Of a stretch of DNA of 64,000 nt, positions 34,740 to 48,255 are shown piece by piece (position 1 is the first letter of the stretch; every line of letters starts with the position of its first letter). A program made the translations under genes and the position numbers. Under the pieces are notes generated by a model, which saw only the letters and a list, made by a program, of their open reading frames with translations, was not told the origin of the DNA and searched no databases. The DNA is from Xiphydria camelus. Taxonomy: Eukaryota; Arthropoda; Insecta; Hymenoptera; Xiphydriidae. Location: NCBI GenBank assembly GCA_963678675.1, contig OY783200.1, positions 24,380,190-24,444,189 of the forward strand, given 5' to 3'.

Positions 34740-37403
34740 GACGAAAGAAGAGGAAAGAAAAAAATAAATGCACTGCTCTTTCTTTCTTCTTTCAAAGGAA
34801 TACTGCGATAAGGTATACGTTATAGCACTACTGCTTCCCTCAACGACGTATCGTCTTCGATGCGCCGGATAATCTTAGCAATATGAAAGACGCGCGCCTC
34901 GGAGATGCTTATTTTGGGAGCGGGTTCGCTCGAGCGAGTCGCCGCTGCGTTTTCGCGCCTCTTTCGGATCGATCTCGAGCCTCATTTCTCTTGTCTACCG
35001 ATGCAAGTGTTCTCCATCCGCTAGCATGTCACTGTCAACGTTAAAAGTGTCCCTCCGCTTTTCGGCGCGCAGCTGACATTATCAGGAAACGTCCGACAAG
35101 AAGAAGGACCTTTCTGTCTGTAACCAGCGAATTAATTAACTCGGGGACAGTTCGAGACGAAGACGCGAACATCGCGACTCGCTCGTAGCCGGTGAAACCC
35201 GATCCTCAGTCGTGTGTGGCGTTTTACGGTGCGCGACGGTCACCGTGCATATAAAATTGTTCAACATGATCAGAACGACCGACGAGCACGTGGCGGGCGG
35301 AACACTGGTTGCGTATAAAACGTTCTCGGATCCTCCTACACTCACTTCTTCCGCACCCGTGTCATCGTCGTTTCGCCACGAAGTCGCTACAGCTTAACAA
35401 TAATATTACCAATAATAATAATTAATCGTCGCCGATAAAGATCCGACGACCCGCCCGTCGATAATCCGTACGCTAATTCGTAATAATAATAATAATCATT
35501 AAATGGACACTTCGCGGAAAAAGCCCGACCATTGCACAGTCAGTAAAAATCGCGCGCCGAACTCGAGATCCGTTCGATCGCGCGTGGCGTTCTCTCGTCT
35601 CGCTTCTTTCGTATAATATATATATATAATATCATGTATATTCGTGCGTGTATAAAAACGTATCAAAATTAAACGTAATGAAAAGGGAAATGAAAACAAA
35701 CTGAGCCGGAGTCGGGGAGGAAATGATAGACTGTACCAAAAAGGGGGGGAGCGGGGTAAGTAAACAAAAATATAAAGAAAAGGAGAGACCGATGACGGCG
35801 ATACAAAAAGAAATAGAAAAACAAAGAAATAGATCGTGGAAGGCCGCCGGCGGATCTCGCAGCTGATCTCCTGTTTCGCGATTCACCGAAAGAAAAATCT
35901 CTCGATTGTAATAAACATTCATTCACCTGTTTCCTCCTAAACGTTTGTTCGATTCGAGTGAAATTGATTAGATCCCGATAAATACGCGCTTCGAATCGTC
36001 CAGAGTTAATTTAAATCAGACGCGGATCATTCGGATTTGCTCGAATAGAGATCGTTCTCGATTTGATTGCCGACTGAAAAAACCGCCGGCAGCTTGGCGG
36101 ACAGTCTTCACGTACCGTAAATGAATGACGTACGATAATGATCCGTTTAACTCGTATGTATAATAATAACGCTATAGGCCCATTTAGAGTAGACTGAGCT
36201 GCTCTCAATTTTTTCTCCTCCTCGTTGCGGACGTTTGAAATCGTTCGTGCTTTCTTCCTCCTCCCATTCCTCCCTTCAATCCCATCATTTGAAACCACCG
36301 TTACGCGCCCCTCTCTATCTTTTACTCTCCCTCTCTCGCGCGGTTAGCTTAGAATATTTAATATTACTTATTTTCTTTCTCTTAATCTTTCTTCTCTTAA
36401 ACGGGGCGACGCGGGCCCTGAAATATATATATATATATTTTTATTATACATATATAGTCCCTCTCTAGCTAGCTCACTACAGTCCGTGGAGTCGTGTGTC
36501 TTTGTTTTCGTGTCGTGTGTATTTTAACGTGCGATTTCCGCGTGTCTGAGGTGTGTGCGCGTCGTTGTGTCCTCCCTTCCTCTTTCTTAAGTGCGCGAGA
36601 ACATCTATCTCCTCCCTCGCGTCCCTCGCATTCGCGCGCGATACAGTTAATAATATTAATATCGTATAATGAAGTTTAGGTAGGCATTGCCGCGCGTGCT
36701 CGGATCACAGACTACTCTTTCCGCTGGCCGTACGCCGTCACGTACGTCTTCCCCTTTTTTTTCACTTAAACAGTCCGACGGACACCTATGGCTCGTTTTA
36801 CATCAATCACTCGGTTTCTTCGTTTTTCCATTCTTTTTCGTACAACCCGCCCCGATCGTCGTCAATCGATCGAACCGCTCGGAGTCTCTCGCGGGACGTC
36901 GGCGCGTGCTGCGTGGGAGATTTCCACGGGATATCGTCTTCTCTCCCTCGGCGGAAGAAGTTTGAATTTACTTACGCGAGTGAGATTCGTTCGCCTCCTC
37001 CCGGTGCGACACCGCGGGAAATCTTCTTCGCCACTTCACCGACCACCGCGGCGGCCGGTTCTCTCTTCTCACTTCGCGTAACAGTCGGGAGCGTGTAACG
37101 CGCAGGAGCACTGAAAAAGTTATCGTTACCGCGAATCCCAACGATTTGCGAGGCGGAGCTTCTTCGTCGCCGACGGCGACGCTGTCACTCCTCGTCGCCC
37201 TCTCCCTCTTCCAGGCCCGGGGCAAACGGAGCGGGGCACGCTCCTCCTCGCCGCGGAAGCTACGCCGCGCCGTGCCGCGCGCGTTCGCTTCCTCGTCTCG
37301 TTTTGTACATGTTGATGAGGTGTATCTGATGCGTGAAGTGGAGGCACTAGTCAGTATTTTTGGGGAGGTCAACGGGTCTCAGGATGGATGGGAAGAAGTT
37401 ATG
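32124..37403. other. Convergent IntS12/PlexA interval
   Basis: No gene is supported in 5.3 kb. Open frames here are short or antisense-like and lack domain resemblance. The right part is probably Plexin A 3' untranslated region on the minus strand; a minus-strand AATAAA occurs near 36436 (plus-strand TTTTTATTATAC). Other contents are a (CG)n run near 32638-32652, a (GA)-rich microsatellite at 34689-34740 and several short AT-rich ATAT runs. No tRNA-like or snRNA-like element was recognised. Confidence 0.45.
34689..34740. repeat. (AG)n microsatellite, slightly interrupted
   Basis: About 52 bp of AG repeats with two AAAG interruptions near the right end. Confidence 0.9.
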
Positions 37404-40400
37404 TCAGCAGGCACTGGTCTCCTCTCCCTCCAGCGTGCACGCCACGTTCTCCAGCCTATGCGCTAGGTGCAGCTTGCGGCAGCCCGCGTCCGTCTCCAAG
37501 GCCTCTAGGATCTGGAAGAGGAACGCGAGGTTCGCAGGACGGAGGTTCAGGCGCCTCCCGATGGGGAGAATTCGACGAATAATCGTACGGTGAGCAAAAA
37601 ATCGAGAAAAACGCGATGAAAACGTTGAAAATTTAAAAGAATTTCGCGTTCGTCTCGTTAAACACGTAGAGATGAATTCGAGTTCGACGAATAAAGCGTA
37701 GAAGAAAGAACTCACGTGTTCGTAATATTTGCTGACATAAATGTAGAGCTCCTTGAGCGCGGCGATGACGTCAAACTCGTTAGCGTGAGCCGCGCTGAGC
37801 TGCTGCATGGCACTGGACATCTCCTGATCGGTGATCAGCGGCAGCCTCTGAACGTCGCTGTAGAACCTGCCGACCTTCTCGCGATAGTGCGGTATGTCCT
37901 TGGCGAAGAGCAGCTTGTTCGACGGCGAGTCCTTGCCGAGCCGATGCTCGGTGGTGGAACAGGCGTCCATGAAGGTCTGGGCGATCACCGAGAGGCTCGA
38001 GTCGACCGTCGTGGACTTATTTATGTCGAACATGAAGTCGGGATTCTTGATAAAGTTCACCCAAAACCTCAGTGGCAGGCTGTTCGACTTCCACGCGTGC
38101 GGCACCTCGGGGTCGACGATCGCGTGCCTCTTCGCCGCCTCGTCGAGCAGGTCGAACAGCCACTTGACCGCGCTGGGCAGCGCCTCGTTCGCCGTGAGTA
38201 TCGTGTTGAGGAAGTCGTCGACGAACTTCTGCACGGTGCCCTTCGTCGAGAGGAGCCTCGTGAGAAAGATCTCCGGTATCGCTTTGTGCGTCCTCTCGGG
38301 ATGGTGGTGCTTGCCGCCGGCTACGCCGACTCTCGGAACGTAGTGGCCCTCCTCGACGGGCCTCACGAGGTGGTACAACCGTTGACCGCCCGCGTGGCCG
38401 CTCTCCACGTCGCCGTTCGCCGTGATGACTGGCGGCGAGTGTTGCGAATTGAAGTAGATGCCGCTCTGGGGATGCGAGTACATGACGGGACTTATCATGG
38501 CGTGATTCGGTGTCGTCGGCAGGTGCGCGGACGAGCAGTGATTCGAGTGATGGTGGGAGGGCTTGCAATTGTGGCAGGGAGGTTTGCAGCCGACGCCAAA
38601 GCCGTCGTTCTGCCGGGGTATGAGCGACATGACGGCGGACTCTTTCACGCCGTAATGCGCGAGGGTGTTGATCTTCTTCCAGCCCGCGCTGCACTTGGTG
38701 GTGAGATCCTCGTCCTGCAGCGTGAGATGACCGCCCCTGCCGTGCCGCCACTCGAGGTCGACCTCGTGAATGGACGGCCTCAGCGAGAAGGGCGTATTCT
38801 TATACAGGGCGTCCAATATCTTGGACTTTACCTGACTGATGGTGTCGCAATCGAGGACCTTGCACTGGATCTTCTCGTCGAGGTCGTCCTGCACCACGTG
38901 CAGCGTAACGACGCCGTGATCGATCTGTTCGCGGAGGAGTCGCTCCTCGGAGAGCGAGTACCTCGCGTCGTGCGTGACGACGTCGACCGGACCCTTCTCT
39001 ATCTGATGCTTGATGGCCTTGAAGAGGAGAAAGAGCGAGGAGCCCGCGTAGTCCTTGAGATAATTGTACATGCAGAGAGCCATCCAGTTCGTCAGCATCT
39101 TCTCGACGACTGACTCGGTGCGTCTCAGCATCAGCTGCGGGTGCTTCGTGTCAACGGATTTGTCGATGAGCCTGAGCAAAAGATTCATGAGAATGTCCGT
39201 GGCGTACTCCATCTTCCCCATGAGCACGACCATGAGCAGCGACGCCACGTTCACTTTGTCCCTTATATTGAAATCCTTCTGCGCCTCGAGGGTCTCAATG
39301 AAAGTCAGGAGGAAGCATTTGTTATTGACGAGTTGCTCGAACTGTATCATCGCCGCGTCGTAGTTCGTCCGCGAGACGTTGCCGCGCGCGCGCGGGTCGT
39401 TGAGTATCGGATGATCGATGACGCCGGGGAAGAAGACCTTCATGATGTAATTCTTGTGGTCCAGTGTGGGTATTCCGGAGGATTCCAAGTCCGCGGTGAG
39501 GTCCGTCATGTCGGTCTGCAGCTCGGCGAAGGCCTGCTTGCACTCCATCCTCACGTTGCTCTCGAGCGTGTCCATCTGGATCTGTATCCTCTTGTACTCG
39601 CGCTCGGCCTGCGTGCTCTTGCGCCGATAAACCACGAGCACCAGAACGAAGAGAAACACGAGACCGAAGGTGCCCGCGGCGATCCCCGCGATGGCTTCCG
39701 GAGGAATCGGATAGGACTTGATGACGTCGTAGTGCAGATAGCCGATGGGAAATCGGAGACTCTGGCCGACGCGGACGACGACGAGCGGCAATCCGTGCTC
39801 GGTCTTGATCCCCAGCTCGTCGGTGTCGGCCGGCTGCTGATCGGGCGGCGTGCAGACGAGCTGCGTCAGCGCTAGCGACGTCACGTTGCAGGGCATCGTT
39901 CCCACTGTGACGTTCACGTCGGATTCGTCGCTCGCGTGATTCAGATTCTCCCCCTCGATCACCAGAGTGTCTCCCTTGTACGACTTGACGTTTCTGGGAA
40001 AGGGAAAGAACTTGGGATCCTCCACGTAGAGCAGCTGATTGCGGAGGCTCTGAAAGTGCTTCTCGAGGTCGCGCACGCTCTCCACGTGATCCATGACGAA
40101 GCCGATGCGCAACGCCAGCTGAGACTCCTTCCCCTTCAGCGCCTGCGGGCCGGTGTGCTTGTGGAGCGAGCGGCGCGATCTCCTCAACGCGCCGAAGCGC
40201 TCGGCGATGCTCGGGCTCGGGCACTCCATCTGCGTGGGGTTCAGCACGGTGCAGACGGTCCTGTTGACCGGCAGCGCTTCGTTGTCGAGGTACACCTCCA
40301 TTTCCGGCTTCTGGATCGTGTCCAAATTCGAGCCGTGAACCGTGATCATTCGGCCGCCCGAAGCGAAGCTGCGGAGCGGTTTGATCTCCATTATCGTCGG

Positions 40401-42707
40401 GTCTTGCGTGTAATTGTAGGGATTGCCGGAGAGCGTGCGATTCGCCCCGTCGATGCTGAGGGTGAGCCGACGCACGCGTCTCACGCGTCCCGATTTGCTG
40501 GTGATGCAGGTGAGGCGCGTGCTGCTCGCTTGCGTCGCATTCACGTGACAGGGGAGCTCGTCGAGGTACGCGGAGATGGTGCTGCCGATATTCAGGTACA
40601 TCCCGGAGATCGCCAGTTGCGTGCCGCCGCTCCGCGGACCCATCGACGGATGCACGCCCGCCAATTGTATATCCTTGTAATTGAAGAGGACCGCGCTCTC
40701 CGTGTAACCGGCGTCGTTGCCGACGACCACGGAAGCGGTGTCGGTCGCCTCGTGGCGCCCGGTGCGGCAGATGATGCGCACGGACACCTCGTAGTCCACG
40801 AGGGTGCAGGGAGTGTTGCCGATGTGTATCTTACCTTCCACGTCGCTCTTCTTCAGGCCGAGATTGCTGCCCTCGATGGTGACGAGCGTGCCGCCTTCTA
40901 TGGGGCCGCTCAGCGGTTTTATCATGTCGATGCGCGGCTTCGGGCACTCGGCGAAGGGAGAGTGCAGGCAGGAGTGACGGTAGACGCAGCTGTTGCCGCA
41001 CCAGGTGCACTGGAAGCTGGGATCGCGCGTCACGCAGAGCGAACAGTCGGCGTGCTCGCGGTGCGAGCCGAGGACTTCGCACTTGTAGAGGATTATCGTC
41101 GTCTGGTCCACGTGGTGGTTCGTGTTCCAGACGACGGTTACCTCCGCCTCGAACTCGCCGGTTACCGACTCGTACGAGTAGACGGTCTTGTCGCAGACGA
41201 TGAAGCGACTGCTGTCGACGCGCGCCTGTACTCGTAAATTCGCCCCTTCTATCGTCACGATGCACTGGAAGCCCGTGTGGCCCACTTGAGGATGCGGCAG
41301 GTTCTCCACCTCGAGGACTATCTCCTTCGGCACGTTGTTCGGCAACATGAGCGGCGCGTCGCGACGCACGAAACGCGGGCAGTACTGGGCGCCGTGGGCG
41401 GCGAGGTTCGGCTGGTTCTGTCGGTCGTATCGAGAAGGGCAGAAGAGACGACGTTGATACCGTGCGACGAGTGATTGAACTCGAAATATATTCGCGCTTG
41501 GAGCAGTGGCAGAGGACGGGGGTTTTGGGATTCTTAAATAAATAAACGAAAGCTTCGATTTCATCAATCACGGTAAGATTAACTAAATTCGTACAGAGAG
41601 CTCTTGCATCGTGTGTAAACTTCCAAAATTTCTCTCCCATCCGAGTTCCCCACAAATTCGAACGACAAAATAAAAGTATTATAGAGACGCTTTAAAATGT
41701 CTGAAATAAGAGAGGAAGGAGAAGAGCGACAAACACACTTACATTCTCGCCGGAGATGATGTTCCCCTGGCAACCGCTGGTGTTGTGAGTGCACTTGTTC
41801 TCGTAGACGCACCAGCTGCAGGCCCACTGCGATTTGACGCACTCGGAGCACCTGGTGTGGCGCGAGCAGTCGAAGTAGGCGAAGTTGCGCGAGACAAAGT
41901 CCTTGTTCGTCTCGCTGGAGCGGACCGAGAGGGGCACGAGGACGTGATCGTTGTCCTCGGGGATGCCGGGTCTGCCGATGACGGGTGGCGTGGGACAGGA
42001 AAGACCGAAAGCGGTCATGGAGGCGTCGATAGGCTCGGCGCTGCCGAAGACGCACTTGTACTTGGCGCCGGTCGGCAGTTCCGGCAGCGTTCTGATCGTC
42101 AGCTGAACCTTGGTCATCTGATTGATCGGGATTCGATCGGGGAGGACTTGCTCGAAGTCTATGCACTGCTGACCCGTTCCCAGGGAGAGCCACCGGGGAC
42201 TACTGTGGCTCGCTTTTTGACAGGCGCCTCTCACGGTGCACCTGAAAGGAGGAGGTGCGAGCGGAGCTCAGCAGCCGAGTCGAGATTCGAGCGCGAGACA
42301 GGAGCGCTCTAATAAAGATATGAGAAAACGCGCTAAGAAAAGATCCCGGGGAGTGCAATAATAAACGGAGGCTGTCGCTGGACCATGGCTGTATCGAGAG
42401 ACGAAAAGGTGGTATCGGGAGAAAAATATGACGAGGAACGAGGGAAAGGGAGAAACAGCAAAGTCGGAACGGTCGCGGTACGGAAATTATAAATAGACCC
42501 GGGTGGCGGGAATGCGGCGGGAAACTCTTTTTTCCCTCGGGTCGGTAGGTTCGCGCCGATTCGGGTCTTATTTCCTGGAAATGTGTGAAAGACGAAGGGG
42601 GAAAAATCAAATAAAGCCGCGACTATGAGACGCGGAGTTATCTCGTGCTTAAATCCCTATCAAAACAGGACCGAGAATAGAAGGTTTACTGAATAAACAG
42701 AAACGGA

Positions 42708-42792
<85 letters not shown>

Positions 42793-45318
42793 CGAAAGCA
42801 ACGGAAAGATAGAGATTCTTTCCGTAGGAACGGAATATCGCGAGATTGACGCGAGAATCTTCACGCTATCGAAGATGACGACAGCCGACGATGCATCGCG
42901 TTGGGAGAGCCCCGGCGAGCGATGCGATTAAATACCTTCCAGCTCCCTTCCAAATAGCGTTAAGACGACGAAACTTTGTTCCCGCGTTCGCGGGGAAGAG
43001 ATATTAAAAAAAATGTTCGTCGAAGAAGAATTATAAGTAATTGAATCGCACACCGCGCCAGAGCTAGCCTCATCACCGTTCGACGAAATTGGATGGTGTC
43101 CCAGGAGGACCGCGGAAAGCTCGGAGCTTCGGCTTTTATCGCGGCTTTAATTGGATTTGCTTCCGCGTCGGGCGAGAAAATGAACTCCGAAGTAAGACTC
43201 ACCTCTTCTCCAAGGAGCACCAGCCGCAGTAAGGGTCCCGCGCGTCGAGGCAGCTGCTGCAGTTCGTGTAGCTGCTGCAGTGCTCGACCTTGACCTTCAG
43301 GATCTTCGAAGCGGAGAGGACGTAGATGTACTCGCCGCCGGGAGCTATCGCGGTGTCCGGCAGCAACTTCTGCCCCTTGTCGATGACGATGCTCTCGTAG
43401 ACGGACGCCTCGGCGCCGGAGAGCAGCACCTTCTTGAGAACGCCCTCGCTGGTGCCGAGGAACGCCACCGTGTGGCCCTCGGTGTTCACTATAGCGACGG
43501 AGGTGACGTAGGCGTCGGAGAAGTGCAGAACCGCCTGCCCAACGATCGGCGACACCCCGGAGATCTTCAGACCGACCTCGCAGAAGTTTAGGATGTTTCC
43601 GGTGGTCTGCGAAAGAAATCGCGAACGGGGTTTCTTCTTTTTCTTCGTTAGACATCCTCACGGGTCAGCGAAACATCGAGATCGATCGGGCAAAGGAATG
43701 ACGACAATAGCAGCGAAAGAAACATTTCACTCACCCCGGCGGTAGGACACTTCCCATCCTGAATGGGCCCGCTGACGTAGCCCATGTTCCTGTACTTGAT
43801 GCTGCCGTTAAAGCACATGTGAATATTCTCGTTAAACTTGGTCTCGATCTCCTGCAGACTGTAGACGCAGACCGCAGTGCGCGGCAGCGCCTCGTTCGTG
43901 ATGCCCTTGCTCGGCGAGAAGACCGAGACGAAGACGGGGTCGCCGACGGCGATGCCGAGCTGCATGGCGAGATTGGTACCGGCGGGCGCGATCTTCGCGT
44001 CCTGCACGAGGTTGTACAGGTGCTGGCGACCGTCTCCGAGGTCCACGCCGCACTGCAGCGTCACCTCCGTGTAGCTGTCGTAATTCGGATCGCTGATGCA
44101 GCTGCGCGCCAGCCGCGAGATGTATCCGAGCTCCTCCTGCTCCGGCAGGTAGGACTGCTTCTGGACCAGCACGAAGTACGCGTAGTCGCTCGCGTTGAAG
44201 CCGTACACGTACTTGACGAGGAAGTGATCGCGGTACTTCACGTCGATGTAAAGTATCGACTGCTTGTTGAACGTGTACTCGGCGAACTCCAGCGTGAAGA
44301 GGTTCCTGCTGGAGATCGCCGGCACGTCGTGGCGGTACTCGCCGTTGTTCGTGAAGGTGGTGCCGACGTAGAGGATGTTGGTCATGCCCCAGGGATTGTA
44401 GCGTTCCGGGCCGATGAAGGCGAACGTCGAGGAGTCCTCGTCGTTCGCCGCAACGCTGATCGGCACGAACTCCGGCTTCAGGGATATGTTGGAGATCTTG
44501 TACTTCTCGCAGGCGCCCTGCTGCAGCGAGCCACAGGCTATGAGGGTGCGGGACTCGAGATCCGCCACTAGGAGTTTGTTCACGTTGTCCATCAGAGCGG
44601 TCTTCGTGCCCTTCAGGGTGCAGCCCGTCGCGTGGCACTGCGGGTTGTCCAAGCGGGGCCCTGCGAAGCGCGCGAGGAGAGACTCAAAAGCCGTTCGGAA
44701 GCTTCATCGCTGGAGAACGGACAGTTCTCCTGGCGAACTGGTTGCTCGCAGAGTATGCGATAGAATCGCGCTTGTTTCCTTCCTCCCCTTTGCAAAATCG
44801 CTACTATAATTACCTGTAGAGACGAACTCCTCGAGCCGGAGGTTCGAGTCAAGCTGCAGTAGCCTGTTAACCGCTCCGGCGTAGAGCCTGCCCGTGGTGG
44901 GGTCGACGATGAGATGATTGAATCTGAGAGCATCCTCTCTCGTGGCGTTGGGATCGAGCGGATAAAAGGCGCCGCCGCTGCGCTGAGCGACGGCCATCGG
45001 GAACCGCGCCACTACGTGGGACGACGACGACGATGACGACGCCGATGATGACGACGACGATGACGACGACGAGGATTGCTGCTCCTGCAGCTCCGGTGGT
45101 ACGGAGCTCGCCGGCGCGTCCATCGCCGCGGTCACCAGGACGACGAGCAGCCACGTGGCGACAGAGACGGACGGAAAGGACGTGAGGCTCGTGGAGGAGG
45201 AGAAGATGCAGGGGGAGGCGAAGAGGGCCAACCGCGGCGGTGGCGGCGGCACCGGTGGAGCGACGGGGAAGGGCCTGAAACCGAGGAGCCTCATCGCGTC
45301 CGCGGCTGACGACGGCAC
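37404..45318 (-). CDS. PlexA: Plexin A, semaphorin receptor
   Basis: Six coding exons on the minus strand, about 2047 aa: 45318-44814, 44660-43735, 43606-43203, 42241-41743, 41417-37716, 37511-37404. Plexin A is a single-pass receptor for semaphorin-1a and guides axons via a cytoplasmic Rap GAP. Order: signal sequence (hydrophobic [11 protein letters not shown]), a Ser-rich insert, the sema domain (about 100-580), PSI domains ([20 protein letters not shown] near 600, and [30 protein letters not shown]), IPT/TIG repeats, a transmembrane helix near 1345-1368 ([13 protein letters not shown]), coiled juxtamembrane ([20 protein letters not shown]), and the split GAP with both arginines ([16 protein letters not shown] near 1542; [13 protein letters not shown] near 1892) around a RhoGTPase-binding region. 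An alternative start is the ATG at 45294. Upstream 5' untranslated exons were not located. It is A-type, not B-type, by the closeness of its cytoplasmic half. Confidence 0.95.
42706..42790. repeat. (AG)n microsatellite in PlexA intron
   Basis: About 85 bp of AG repeats with few AAAG interruptions, in the intron between coding exons 3 and 4 of PlexA. Confidence 0.95.
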
Positions 45319-45427
45319 GGATGAGAGGTGATGACGACGCGCGCGCGAGTGAAATTGGGGAAGCCGAGGAGGGTCCAGAGGGGGGAGGAGGGAGGCTCTG
45401 GACCCGGGGGACGTGCGCGGCCCTGCT

Positions 45428-45467
45428 GCTGGTAGTCAGCCAGAGTCGATGGGCCCCGACTACCAGC
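45428..45467. repeat. 10-bp perfect inverted repeat upstream of PlexA
   Basis: GCTGGTAGTC (45428-45437) and GACTACCAGC (45458-45467) separated by 20 bp. Could form a hairpin in the PlexA 5' leader or be a dyad binding site; nothing more is visible. Confidence 0.7.
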
Positions 45468-48240
45468 TACGTTTGCAGCGAAGCAGCATCTTGCTTGCGT
45501 TGTCTCGTGCTCCTGAAATGCAGTAAAGGAGGAGAGATGTATTAAAGGGCGCCTTTTTCAATTCTGGGAATTTTGAAAAACGACGAAATTACTTTCTTAA
45601 ATTTGTAATAAATTTGTTGATGATTAGATAAAAGAATCATGCGGTAGCAACCTGGAAATAGTCAAGTACAAATAGAGTTTGATCAAAATCGTTCTGTTAA
45701 TTCTATTATCGATAGAATTTAAAGACAAACTCAACTGAAAAGCTAAATAATACGTGGTTTTAGAGAAAAAAAATTGAATTATAAAGGAAAGTAGGGAGCG
45801 AGTTTTAGGGTGAAAAAGGTGAGACTTAAAAAATAGGGGAATAAAGGGAGGAATAGGGGACACATTGTGGAGCCCGCTTCAGGGGATTCCCATAAACGCG
45901 AACGATACACGGAAAGGTGCGAGACTCCTTGAACGATATTACGTCGACGTCGGTGCAACGGCGATCGAGCCAGGTGGGAGGGTTGCGAGGATACGATAAT
46001 CCCCGTCACGCGGAGCCATCTGTATTCTTCCATCGTCTCGGATCCAAGTATTATTAATGGATCCGATTATTCTGTAATTAATCCAACGCCGACGTTCGTG
46101 ACCGTTCCCTCCGGGTGAGCGATGTGCGTGCCTCGCGTAGACGCGAATTCCGCGAGGCGACGATTTGTTACGGCGGCGGCGGCGTTGGCCGAACATACGG
46201 CGGAAGCCGCGTGTGGCGGAAGGAAGGAAGGAAGAAGGCCGGGGATGATCGTTCTTAATCCGCGAAGCGAGGCGTCCGGTAAAAAGCACCAGGAAAACCA
46301 CGACACGACTCCTAAGAGCGCCAGAAGCAAACTGAGCGTGCTGACCGCGCGCTCCGATGTTTTATTCGGTCCGCACTGACTGTGATTTCTCCGATTGAGC
46401 GAATTTGGTTGTTTACATCGCGAGCATTAATTGATTAAGCGTTCATAACGATATTCAACAATACTTGTGGGTCAAGGGCTAAATCATGGGATGAAATTTG
46501 ACGGAATTTTTTCAAAATTCAATAAAAAATTCAATTTCCCACCGAGTTGCAGAACAGCGACTGCCATCGACGGTTTAAAGAGCAGGTCGACGAACCTGGG
46601 CGGAAAGCGAAGCTCCTCGAGTGCATCATTAAACAATTTCCACCCCTTCCCCCGTTCTACGATACAGCGACACTCGATACAACCCTTACGAAATCCCTCG
46701 TCGCTGCGAAAGCGAAGAAAGGATCGCGTAGATCAATTCGCCCGCGGAAAAAATCGGGGAAAGAAACACCAATAATCGCCTAGCCTGTAAAGTGTGCCAG
46801 ACCGCTCCCCCCCGCTCTCCCTTAACCCTACAATTGCGCGAGTACACCGCGCGAGGGACGCGATTGAGAGGAGAAAACAAGAGAAAATCCTCCCCCGCAA
46901 CGTTATCGGGTCAATTTTACGCGTAGCTCTCCCTTCCCCGTCGCGTCTCGTCGCGGCCGCGTCGTAAACGCTCGCCCTCCCCCGCGCGCCCCGCCTAATA
47001 AACACTGACCGCGAGAATCGTCGTGTCGCATTCCACGCGCTTATTCTCACCGAACGAGGAAAGAGAAAAGGATTTATCCTGAGCGAGAAAACGGAAAACG
47101 AAGGAAGGAGCGGATCGTTCGTCCTGAAAGGGAAAACCATCCGAGTCCTTCCGCGAGATAATGACAAGTCCTCCGTGCCACGCTTCTCCCCCTCGCCCCT
47201 CGAGATCCTCCTGCTCCCGCTGCACCCATACACCGCCCTTTTCCTCATGTGCACGTATACGCGGAGAAAGAACGAGAGAAAGAGAGGAGGGGGAGGGGTG
47301 CACCGAGCGGGTGATGCACTTGACAGCTAAGCCAGCACCGCCGCTGCTCCTCTCCGTCTCGCGCACAAAGAGAGTGTGTGACCGAGAGAAAAATTCCGAC
47401 GCGAAACCGATCCGTCTCTCTCCGCGTCGCGCGACGGACGAGCGTTTCTCGCGGCCGCATTCCGCGTCGGAGGAGATGAGTAGAGCGGCGCTCTTCTCTC
47501 TCACAACCCGACAGTCGACCTTCCGCGCGGAGACGTGCTCCGGGGAGAGATGCACGGTGCGCACAGAAGAGAGTCTATAGCGCGAGCGACGTTCTTTGAG
47601 AGAGAGGGGGGATTTTCCCGAACAATCACCGCGGATGACAATTTATACGCGATCCGTCGGGGCACTCACCCTTTCCGCGAAGAAGTCGCGACGACCGGGG
47701 AGGCGCTGCTTCTTCGGTGGAACGCTGCTGCTCGCACCACGGCGGCGGCGGAGTCGCTACGGCACATCGCCGCTCGCCACCATGGTCGCGCGATACACTT
47801 TTTTCGGGCGCTCGGGCGACTCGCGCGGGGCTGCGGCACCGCGACGCGTTGGCACCGGGTCGTTCGCTTCGCGCTGAGCGACGGTAACGCGCGCACCGTC
47901 CGTCAATTCACAATAACACTGCGCGGGTAGTCACGGGGTCGGCCATCATTAAAATTTTTGACTAACGACGACGGCGACTGCATGCTCCGGGGTTAGTCGG
48001 CCGCGGCGGCGTGCGCGCTCTCGCTCTCCCTCCTTCTCTCGCCCGCACTCGCGTTCTTCCACGTTTATCCTTCTCGCGTCGCGGAGAGAGCACGATCTCT
48101 CTCGCGTACGCACACGCACGCACACACGCGGGGACGCCAGAACACTGCTCGATGTGCACGTCGCGGCTTGCGGCGGCGGACTGGGGAACTCCGGCGGTGG
48201 AACGAGCGATCGACGTAAAATGGCCGACGGTCATGTGATA

Positions 48241-48255
48241 CCAAGATGGCGGCGG
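48241..48255 (+). promoter_or_regulatory. YY1/Pho-like motif CCAAGATGGCGGCGG
   Basis: Matches the extended AAGATGGCGGC consensus of YY1 (insect pleiohomeotic). A second GCCAT-containing word lies 24 bp to the left (48217-48230). Both sit at the edge of the CpG-rich zone upstream of PlexA. Confidence 0.5.

Noticed and set aside
34452..34811. 119-codon frame ending in Arg-Glu repeats
   Set aside because: Translation of an (AG)n microsatellite; not a gene.
37716..41237. Long plus-strand open frames (465 and 433 codons) opposite PlexA
   Set aside because: They lie antisense to strongly conserved plexin coding sequence, have no domain resemblance, and arise from codon bias in GC-rich exons.
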